Source: an uncultured Spartobacteria bacterium
GTDB lineage: Bacteria; Verrucomicrobiota; Verrucomicrobiia; Chthoniobacterales; Terrimicrobiaceae
Length of the DNA: 14,405 nt
Assembly: GCA_903915315.1 (NCBI GenBank)
Contig: CAIWSO010000103.1
Span: 1 to 14,405, forward strand
Direction of reading: 5' to 3'
The position numbers and the translations under genes were made by a program. How positions within the stretch are numbered: position 1 is the first letter of the stretch; the number at the start of each line of letters is the position of its first letter. This document shows positions 8,418 to 14,405 of this stretch, one piece after another. Under the pieces are notes generated by a model. It worked only from the letters and a program-made list of their open reading frames with translations, was not told the DNA's origin and ran no database searches.

Positions 8418-10028
8418 ATGCTGACAATTCGAAATCTGAGAAAATCCCACGGCGGCCGCGTTCTGTTCGATTCCGCCGCGATGCAAGTCAACTACGGCGA
8501 CCATGTTGCCCTCGTGGGCCCGAATGGAGCCGGAAAATCGACTCTTTTTTCGATTATTCTCAAGCGCGACGAACCCGATGCGGGAACGATCCAACGCGAC
8601 GAATGGACGATGATCGGTTACCTCCCTCAAGAAGGCGAAGCCGTGGGCGACGAAACCGCACTCGATATCTCGACGGGTCGCGGAGGTGAAGTTCAGGCAT
8701 TGGAAAAAAAACTCGCTGACCTCGAAGCTCAAGGCATCGTCGAAGGCTCGGAATATCTGGAAGCCCATGCCATGCACGAGGCGCTCAGCAATCCACGCAC
8801 GGATGCCAAGGCAAAGAAGATGCTCAAGGGTCTTGGGTTCAGCGAGGCTGATTGGAACCGCCCCGCCAAAGAACTGAGCGGCGGATGGGTGATGCGCGCA
8901 CACTTGGCCCGGCTTTTGGTCATGGAACCCGATCTTCTGCTACTCGACGAACCTACCAACCACCTTGATCTGCTTTCCCTGCTCTGGCTTCAACAATACC
9001 TGAAAACCTGCTCCAGTGCTCTTTTGCTGATTTCCCATGACCGTGAGTTCATGGATGCGCTTATTGATAACGTTTACGAGATCTCGAGTCAAAAGCTGGT
9101 TCATTACAAAGGCAACTACTCTGAGGCTATGGTCCAACGTGAGCGGAACTACGAAATCCAGAACGCCTCTTGGAAAAATCAACAAAAGGAGATCGATGCC
9201 CTCCAAGAATTTGCGGATCGCTTTCGCTCGGTCTCCTCGAAGGCCGCTCAAGCCCAGAGCAAGCTGAAGCAAATCGAGCGCATGGAAAAAATCGAACGCC
9301 CGGAGGCGCCTCGCAAACCCTTTCGTTTCCGAATCCCTCAACCCGAGCGTGGAGGTCAGAGGGCAGCCATTCTGGAAGGTGTTCAAATGGCCTATGGTGA
9401 CCACGTAGTCTATCGCAATCTTGATCTCATTATCGAAAGGGGCGAACGCACCGCCTTGGTCGGACCCAACGGCGCCGGCAAATCCACTCTCATAAAAATT
9501 CTAGCAGGCGTGGCCCCATATCAAAAAGGAACATGTCAATTCGGCCACAACTCGAAGGTCGGCTACTTTAGCCAACACCGTGCAGCCACGCTCAATCCTG
9601 AATTCTCACTACTCGAGGAAATCATGGCCAGCAGCGGCACACTCCGTGAAGACGAAGCTCGCAGTATTCTGGGTTCGTTTCTTTTCCGGAAGGATGATAT
9701 CCACAAAAAAACAGCCGTCCTCAGCGGGGGTGAGAAGACGCGCCTGAACCTTATCAAGTTTCTCGTCAACCCACCCAATCTGCTTTTGATGGATGAGCCT
9801 ACCACCCACTTGGACATCCTCACCGTGGAGTCCCTCGTGCTCGCGCTGGAAGCCTATGAGGGAACGCTCGTCTTCATTTCGCACGACGTTCATTTCATCC
9901 GCAAACTCGCCAACCGCATCCTCCACATCAATGCAGGCCAGGCTGTCTCCTATCCCGGCGGATACGATTACTTCCTCGAAAAATCCGGACTCCTAGGTTC
10001 CGAGCGCTTCGCACTCACTTCGGAATAA
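8418..10028 (+). CDS. ABC-F family ATPase (Uup/YheS/YdiF-like)
   Basis: This is a soluble twin-ATPase protein of the ABC-F family, whose members act on ribosomes (translation factors, assembly helpers or antibiotic protection). They are not transporters, and no membrane segments are seen. The first cassette has Walker A GPNGAGKST (34-42), signature LSGGW (153-157), Walker B LLLLDEPTNHLD (173-184, catalytic E178) and switch H208. The charged interdomain linker, which reaches the ribosomal P/E site in this family, spans about 240-300 and is of moderate length. The second cassette has Walker A at 349-357, LSGGE (435-439), LLLMDEPTTHLD (455-466, E460) and H489. Both sites look catalytically complete. 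The first signature with Trp recalls Uup and YheS more than EttA, but I cannot assign a subfamily. It lies 114 bases after tsf behind a possible RNA structure. Confidence 0.93.
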   Translation: MLTIRNLRKSHGGRVLFDSAAMQVNYGDHVALVGPNGAGKSTLFSIILKRDEPDAGTIQRDEWTMIGYLPQEGEAVGDETALDISTGRGGEVQALEKKLADLEAQGIVEGSEYLEAHAMHEALSNPRTDAKAKKMLKGLGFSEADWNRPAKELSGGWVMRAHLARLLVMEPDLLLLDEPTNHLDLLSLLWLQQYLKTCSSALLLISHDREFMDALIDNVYEISSQKLVHYKGNYSEAMVQRERNYEIQNASWKNQQKEIDALQEFADRFRSVSSKAAQAQSKLKQIERMEKIERPEAPRKPFRFRIPQPERGGQRAAILEGVQMAYGDHVVYRNLDLIIERGERTALVGPNGAGKSTLIKILAGVAPYQKGTCQFGHNSKVGYFSQHRAATLNPEFSLLEEIMASSGTLREDEARSILGSFLFRKDDIHKKTAVLSGGEKTRLNLIKFLVNPPNLLLMDEPTTHLDILTVESLVLALEAYEGTLVFISHDVHFIRKLANRILHINAGQAVSYPGGYDYFLEKSGLLGSERFALTSE

Positions 10029-10079
10029 GCCCGTGGAATCTGAATCCCTCGACTGCACCGGCGCACTCAGAATGAATAA

Positions 10080-10493
10080 ATGAAATATCCACGTTCACCA
10101 AAAGATCAGGTCGGCGGCATTGTTTACCTCGGCCGCATGCTCGACAAAATCCGCCTCCTCGATGCGGGCGAATTGCACCCCGAACTTCATGCGAATCTCG
10201 GAAAAGGTTTCGATGAGCGAATCTCGAGTTTTCTGGGTGTCGAATATGAGGCCATCTGCGCGAGGACGGTTCAGGGAGGCACTGACGAGGAAGTGCTCGA
10301 TTGGTGTTTCCAAAAAGGCACTCGCCCCAATGAGGAGCAAATCGAAATCTGGAATGCTTTCATGACCAAACGGGGCTGGAATGACGAGTTATCTGAGACC
10401 CTTATTCGTCGCAAAAAGGAAAGCGCCCTCGAAAGCCGCGATGATATTCAAACGATGTTCGCCTATATCGATGCCGACGAAGGCCGCGCTTGA
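10080..10493 (+). CDS. DUF5069 domain protein
   Basis: This small soluble protein of 137 residues has no known function. The pattern PRSPKDQVGGIVYLGRMLDK at the N terminus, the FDERISSFLGVEYEAI block and TDEEVLDW in the middle match my recollection of the DUF5069 family. That family is frequent in Verrucomicrobiota and scattered in other bacteria. There is no signal peptide, membrane helix or obvious catalytic motif. The C-terminal third is charged and probably helical. The start ATG at 10080 overlaps the stop of a three-codon upstream frame (ATGAATAAATGA from 10072), which may couple its translation. It lies 51 bases after the ABC-F stop and 82 before the nuclease gene, so it could belong to the same transcript. 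Its role cannot be read from the context. Confidence 0.85.
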   Translation: MKYPRSPKDQVGGIVYLGRMLDKIRLLDAGELHPELHANLGKGFDERISSFLGVEYEAICARTVQGGTDEEVLDWCFQKGTRPNEEQIEIWNAFMTKRGWNDELSETLIRRKKESALESRDDIQTMFAYIDADEGRA

Positions 10494-10575
10494 TTCCCCC
10501 GCTCATCGTCCAACCACGGCTTTTTTACGTGATTTTCATTGAGGAAAATGACCCTCTCCACCAGTTTCACTTCAC
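10494..10575 (+). other. Short gap before the beta-CASP nuclease gene
   Basis: The gap contains a T6 run (10521-10526) with no convincing GC stem before it. It also contains a weak AT-rich hairpin (ATTTTC 10532-10537 with GAAAAT 10544-10549). The GAGG at 10541-10544 is too far from the ATG at 10576 to act as its ribosome binding site. I cannot support a promoter or terminator here. Confidence 0.3.
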
Positions 10576-11949
10576 ATGGAATTTGTAAATCTCACGCGAC
10601 ACACGGGAATCGGATCGAACTGCTACTGGCTCAGCGTGCGAGGCACGAACATCTTTCTCGATGCCGGATCCGATCCGAAGGTGGATGGCATCGGATCCAC
10701 TCCCGATTTACGCCCCCTCCCCCCTGGAACAGTCGATGCCATTATCATCACCCATGCGCATCAGGATCACATCGGCTCCCTACCTGTCGTGACAAGGCAG
10801 GAGCAACGTTGCCCTGTTTTCATGACCCCAGCTACGGCGGCCATCGCCACTATCATGCTCCACAATTCGGTGAATGTGATGATGCGCCAGCGCGAGGAAC
10901 TCGGCCTAATGGAGTATCCCCTCTACACCCACCGCAGCGTGGATCTCTGCGCTCAGAGTTGGGTCCACTGCGGGCTCCGGCAACGCTACAACCTCACCGG
11001 TGAACGATCGGAGAACGACGACGAGGTCACGTTCGAGTTTTATAATGCCGGCCACATTCTAGGCTCCGTGGGAGTCCTCATCCGCCACAAAGGAAAATCC
11101 CTTTTTTACACGGGTGATGTGAATTTCGAGAACCAGACACTCATGACCGGCGCCGAATTTCCTGAAGGCGGAGTAGATTATTTGATTATGGAGACCACAC
11201 GGGGCGACTCCCCGGTGCCAGTCGGTTTCACTCGTGCTGGAGAGGAAGAACGCTTTGCCAAGGCTGTCAAAGAAGTCATATCGAGCGGAGGATCTTTGAC
11301 CATTCCCGTCTTCGCCTTAGGGAAATCCCAAGAACTCCTAGCTATGCTTTGGAAAATGCGTTTGCGAGGCGAGATCGGCCACCTGCCGATCTACATCGGC
11401 GGTCTAAGCGTGAAAATCACGACCGTCTACGATTCCTTTGCTGCCACCACTCCGCGCAGCCATCCGGAATTGCAAATTCTGCATGAGATGGCTCCCTATG
11501 TCCTTTCCGGTCGTGAGATCATGACCGCACAACCACGCAAAAAGTGCATTTACGCACTTTCAAGCGGCATGATGACCGAGCACACGCTTTCCAACATTTT
11601 CGCCCGCCGCGTCCTAGCCGACCCAGCGCAGAACTTGTTTTTCGTTGGATACTCGGATCCCGACTCCCCCGCCGGAAAGCTTCGGAAGGCTAGGCAAGGC
11701 GATGACGTTGTCCTCGACAAGGAGTTTCCACCCGTGCCATTGCGCTGCCGGGTGGAGGAATTCAGCTTCAGTGCCCACTCGAACCGCGACATGCTCCGCA
11801 ACTATGTCCTTCTTTTACGCCCCTCAAAAATCGTCCTCGTCCACGGAGACCGTCCCGCGCTTGACTGGTTTCAGCTGGCTCTCTTCAAAGAATTAGAGGG
11901 CACAGAAATCATTGTTCCGGATATTGGAGCGAAATACTCCCTTTCGTGA
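10576..11949 (+). CDS. Beta-CASP metallo-beta-lactamase-fold RNase (CPSF-73-like)
   Basis: This is probably a zinc-dependent cytoplasmic RNA-processing nuclease (endo- and/or 5' exonuclease) of the beta-CASP group, which includes CPSF-73 and bacterial homologues. Metallo-beta-lactamase motifs present are D29 (LDAG), HAHQDH with H60, H62, D64 and H65, H160 in AGHILGS, and D181 in YTGDV. The beta-CASP acidic motif A is E206 in METTRGD, where the usual form is ESTYGD. Motif B is H401 in SFSAHS and motif C is H423 in LVHGD. Spacing follows CPSF-73 closely (H71, H158, D179, E204, H396, H418, from memory). The conserved SSGMM region precedes motif B. The 457 residues agree with single-domain bacterial members; no KH or RNA-binding extension is seen, unlike RNase J. 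The last 57 bases overlap the opposing TPR-like gene. The substrate is unknown. Confidence 0.92.
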   Translation: MEFVNLTRHTGIGSNCYWLSVRGTNIFLDAGSDPKVDGIGSTPDLRPLPPGTVDAIIITHAHQDHIGSLPVVTRQEQRCPVFMTPATAAIATIMLHNSVNVMMRQREELGLMEYPLYTHRSVDLCAQSWVHCGLRQRYNLTGERSENDDEVTFEFYNAGHILGSVGVLIRHKGKSLFYTGDVNFENQTLMTGAEFPEGGVDYLIMETTRGDSPVPVGFTRAGEEERFAKAVKEVISSGGSLTIPVFALGKSQELLAMLWKMRLRGEIGHLPIYIGGLSVKITTVYDSFAATTPRSHPELQILHEMAPYVLSGREIMTAQPRKKCIYALSSGMMTEHTLSNIFARRVLADPAQNLFFVGYSDPDSPAGKLRKARQGDDVVLDKEFPPVPLRCRVEEFSFSAHSNRDMLRNYVLLLRPSKIVLVHGDRPALDWFQLALFKELEGTEIIVPDIGAKYSLS

Positions 11950-13815
11950 TGGTTCTTTGGGATTTTGTTGCTCCAAAAGCTGGCGTTCTTCTGGGCGAAG
12001 TTTCGACAAATCAATAGTTGCCGCCAGCTCCTCCGCCTCCTTCTTACGACCGAGAGCGGCGAGTATAGTGACTCGCACAACCCTCCAAGGTGTGGGGGCC
12101 CCTTTCCACAGGATTTTCTTCCCGTCATAGAGCGTCGCCGCTTGAGAAATTTCACCGTTTTTGTAGTAGCCGAGAGCCGCAACACTCAGAGCGGCGAGTG
12201 AATTCGGATCTTCCAGAAGCAACCCTCTGGCTGCTTCTGCCGCTTCAGGAATATTGTTATCGGCCAGCAAGCAAAGATAGGCATAGTCCAAGCGCACCTC
12301 TCTAATACTTGGAAAAGCCTCCAACATTTCAGAATAAACCGGCAGCAATTCCGAGGCGGATGTATTCGGAGGAAAAAAACGAATCAATCCAAGAAACCCT
12401 TGGATCGCTGTATCCTGTCGCCGCGCAAGCGTCCAAAAGGCCTTGACACCTTCCCTCATATTGCCCGTCTTCATAATGTAGGTCGCCACAAAAAAAGCCA
12501 CCTCCGGTTTCTCATAAACGAGGTTGCGATGCATATCGCGCCAGCATTCCCCTGCCCGCTCCTGATTTCCTGATTTTTCTGCCGAACGCGCTAAAAAAAG
12601 GAATCGGAGTGTATCTGACATGCCGACGACACTCTCAGTCTCAAGCAGGGCGGAAATCTCCTGCCAGCGATTCAGCGCCGCCATGGAATCGAGATAAATG
12701 AGAAGCCATGGAGAAGCAGACATCGCCCGATCCTTGCCGATAAAGTCAACCGCATACTGGAAGGCTTTCTGCTGGTTCAGCCAGCGCGCGAATTCCAGGT
12801 CCTCATCGGGTGTCCCGCTCACCCGCAGGCGGCGGAGCTCCTCTATCACAGATTGCCTAAGTGCCGGGTTCTGCTTGATGCGAAGACTCGCGATCAGAAG
12901 CGCGTCACTGGCATCCCTCAAAGGGTGCGCAGCCAACTTCCCGGCAAGCTCCGAAGCAAGAGGAACGCCTGCCATCCCCCCCCCCAGTTGATGCTTGGAG
13001 AGCAAGCGAAGAGCCGTGATACCGCTGAAACTTGGAGACTCAGCCAACGGGATCAAAACGGTCTCCGCCGAACGGGCATCCGTTTTCAAAATCAATGAGG
13101 CCAACGCGAGACGGACTTTTTCTGCATCCGCCATATCCATTTCGGACATGGATTTTTTTGCCAGATCGATCGCAACGGGCATTTTATTTTCCATGGAAAG
13201 CAACCTCATTTCCAAGATGGTCATTTGGACCGTTCTTTTGCCGGTGATTTTATTAAACGCGGAGCGAGCGATTTTTCTATTTCCCGATTTGATGGCCTGC
13301 TCGACCAAAGCCAGCAACTCATCCATCGCGGCCTGGTTTTTCTGAGCAAGGACTTCCAGAGCATTGATGGAAGTAGGCTCGCCCATGCGAGCGTTTAATA
13401 GTCTTGCCCGACGAAAGACATCCTCGCATTGAGGAGCCAGCAGAAGAGCCCGCCTCATATGCTCAACCGCCTCACTCTCGTTATTCCTTTCCAAAGCAGC
13501 CATGGATTGATCCATAAAATTCTTGGCGCGGCGAAGTTTGAGTGCACCGTAAATCGGCGGGATCACCACCCATAAAAGAACAGCTAGAACGAGCGCGCCA
13601 AGAACGATCCGCACTCGAATGTCCGCAAGCACCTCGAGAAATCGCTCACGCCGCGATACAGGCACCTCATCCGCATCGTAATCCGGCAAGAAAGGCTTCT
13701 TATCATCTGGCCTTGGAGAATCGTCGATGTTGACCTCGAAATCCAATGATCGGCTGCCCCTTTTATTTTTGCGCGAGCCAAGTCCCTTTTTCAGATTATC
13801 AGGCTCTTCGATCAT
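11893..13815 (-). CDS. Single-pass membrane protein with TPR-like helical repeats
   Basis: The product has 640 residues. The cytoplasmic N terminus (1-68) is highly charged and low in complexity. One strong membrane helix spans about 70-90 (VLGALVLAVLLWVVIPPIYG), preceded by Arg residues that predict an N-in orientation. The rest (about 95-610) is almost all alpha-helical, with A-rich repeats typical of degenerate TPR or Sel1-like solenoids, for example around 105-130, 440-480 and 540-600. The solenoid would therefore lie outside the membrane. A role as a scaffold in export or assembly is inferred from its neighbour, an exosortase-associated gene whose stop overlaps this ATG as ATGA. No specific family is recognised. 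Codons 277-280 contain a run of ten G (12985-12976 on the - strand). The C-terminal 57 bases overlap the convergent nuclease gene. Confidence 0.85.
   Translation of the reverse strand: MIEEPDNLKKGLGSRKNKRGSRSLDFEVNIDDSPRPDDKKPFLPDYDADEVPVSRRERFLEVLADIRVRIVLGALVLAVLLWVVIPPIYGALKLRRAKNFMDQSMAALERNNESEAVEHMRRALLLAPQCEDVFRRARLLNARMGEPTSINALEVLAQKNQAAMDELLALVEQAIKSGNRKIARSAFNKITGKRTVQMTILEMRLLSMENKMPVAIDLAKKSMSEMDMADAEKVRLALASLILKTDARSAETVLIPLAESPSFSGITALRLLSKHQLGGGMAGVPLASELAGKLAAHPLRDASDALLIASLRIKQNPALRQSVIEELRRLRVSGTPDEDLEFARWLNQQKAFQYAVDFIGKDRAMSASPWLLIYLDSMAALNRWQEISALLETESVVGMSDTLRFLFLARSAEKSGNQERAGECWRDMHRNLVYEKPEVAFFVATYIMKTGNMREGVKAFWTLARRQDTAIQGFLGLIRFFPPNTSASELLPVYSEMLEAFPSIREVRLDYAYLCLLADNNIPEAAEAARGLLLEDPNSLAALSVAALGYYKNGEISQAATLYDGKKILWKGAPTPWRVVRVTILAALGRKKEAEELAATIDLSKLRPEERQLLEQQNPKEPSRKGVFRSNIRNNDFCAL
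12976..12985 (-). repeat. G10 homopolymer inside the TPR-like gene
   Basis: Ten consecutive C on the + strand read as CTG GGG GGG GGG ATG (Leu-Gly-Gly-Gly-Met, residues 277-281) in the - strand gene. It is the longest homopolymer I found in the window; other runs are A or T of eight or fewer. By direct reading, one extra G leads to a TGA at 12907-12905 (about 303 residues) and one lost G to a TGA at 12920-12918 (about 298 residues). Either change removes most of the repeat domain but leaves the membrane anchor. Confidence 0.95.
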
Positions 13816-14405
13816 GGCTTATTCTGAAGGTTTGCATCGTTTCGGATAAGGCTTGCTTGGAGAAAACTCCGAAGAGATTCCGTGGCTTGATCGGCATCCG
13901 TGACATCCCATGCAGCTGCCTCGATCAAGCGCTGGCCACGATTGCGAATACCTTCCTTAACGGCCCTCCACCTTCCGGACAAGGTGTAGGAAAAAGATTG
14001 GGAGCGCTCGTCCGACAGACTCTCCCCATCAGCAATAATCGCGTGGAAAACCAAAACATATCGACCTCGATCTCTGAAAAGAAAAAGTCGAAAGGGGATT
14101 GGGATTCCAGCCACTTCTATCACACGAGATTCAAGTCGCCTCACCAAAACCATCCCGATGCTGGAGAGACAAGTCTGCGGGTCGTGAATGCTCACCGCCT
14201 GGATCGCCGACCTGCCCGCAGGCCAACGAAAATAGAAAAACTGCCACACATGTTGTTTAGCATCGGTAAAACATTCCGAGAATCCCTCGGGAAAAAAAAG
14301 CATCCGCCTAGTGCGGTCCGGGATCACTTGCTCTTTGGCCCCTTGTGTACCGGGAGTAACCGTCCAGGATACCGGTTCAGCAGAACGAACCTCGTGCATT
14401 CGATA
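13812..14405 (-). CDS. EpsI/DUF3485-like exosortase-associated protein (5' end probably outside window)
   Basis: This is probably the EpsI-type domain that accompanies exosortases, either as a separate protein or fused to the C terminus of the exosortase. These systems process PEP-CTERM-like proteins or serve exopolysaccharide export. The key block is AVSIHDPQTCLSSIGM, with H72 and C77 counted from the first Met. It matches the family pattern H-x-P-x-x-C-L-x-x-x-G-[WM]. The preceding segment VWQFFYFRWPAGR and the following RLFLFRDRGRYVLVF are the expected beta strands. No membrane helix is present in the 195 residues. The frame is open through the right edge (TAT CGA before the ATG at 14399), so that ATG may be internal and the real protein longer. 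Its TGA overlaps the TPR-like gene's ATG by 4 bases. The domain call is moderate, since sequence identity in this family is low. Confidence 0.65.
   Translation of the reverse strand, partial: YRMHEVRSAEPVSWTVTPGTQGAKEQVIPDRTRRMLFFPEGFSECFTDAKQHVWQFFYFRWPAGRSAIQAVSIHDPQTCLSSIGMVLVRRLESRVIEVAGIPIPFRLFLFRDRGRYVLVFHAIIADGESLSDERSQSFSYTLSGRWRAVKEGIRNRGQRLIEAAAWDVTDADQATESLRSFLQASLIRNDANLQNKP

Noticed and set aside
10521..10526. T6 run as an intrinsic terminator after the DUF5069 gene
   Set aside because: No GC-rich stem directly precedes the run; the only candidate pairings are short and interrupted.
10539..11003. + strand frame of 154 codons overlapping the start of the nuclease gene, with GAGG just before an internal ATG at 10548
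   Set aside because: It is out of frame with the nuclease, its protein is rich in His, Pro and Arg without any motif, and the nuclease frame carries complete catalytic motifs. The GAGG is likely coincidental.
11963..11978. TTTTG/CAAAA hairpin just after the nuclease stop as a terminator
   Set aside because: Only five AT-rich pairs with no following T-run; it also lies in the coding region of the opposing gene.

Overview
The window looks like a bacterial chromosome segment of about 50% GC. It is densely coding, with no gap between genes longer than 157 bases. A member of the Verrucomicrobiota or another PVC-type lineage fits best. The reasons are a DUF5069 gene, an EpsI-type exosortase-associated gene, the large lineage insertions in RpoB and RpoC, and start codons without Shine-Dalgarno motifs. 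This assignment is inferred from gene content only; the sequence itself does not prove it.

Region 1 (1-8303, + strand) is a core transcription and translation cluster. It holds the 3' two thirds of rpoB (the gene enters from the left edge), then rpoC, rpsB and a short-form tsf. The rpoB-rpoC gap is 40 bases and the rpoC-rpsB gap only 15, so RNA polymerase beta' and ribosomal protein S2 are probably made from one transcript. The rpsB-tsf gap (157 bases) carries a strong RNA hairpin. The usual partners after rpoC (rpsL-rpsG-fusA) and after tsf (pyrH-frr) are absent here.

Region 2 (8304-11949, + strand) holds three genes: a duplicated-ATPase ABC-F protein behind a possibly structured leader, a small DUF5069 protein, and a beta-CASP metallo-beta-lactamase nuclease with the full CPSF-73-like metal-ligand set. 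These are probably RNA- and ribosome-associated housekeeping functions, though their co-transcription is only inferred from same-strand spacing.

Region 3 (11893-14405, - strand) holds an EpsI/DUF3485-like exosortase-associated protein, open at the right edge. It overlaps by 4 bases (ATGA) a single-pass membrane protein with helical, TPR-like repeats. This is probably the end of a locus for protein sorting to the envelope or for exopolysaccharide export. The TPR-like gene contains a G10 homopolymer; gain or loss of one G would truncate the protein at about 300 residues, so it is a candidate phase-variation switch. Its 3' end overlaps the 3' end of the nuclease gene by 57 bases, tail to tail.

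No tRNA, rRNA, CRISPR array, insertion sequence or attachment site was seen. I found no clear new multi-gene system. The features most worth a second look are the G10 tract, the rpoC-rpsB fusion of operons, the two intergenic RNA structures and the consistent absence of Shine-Dalgarno sites.
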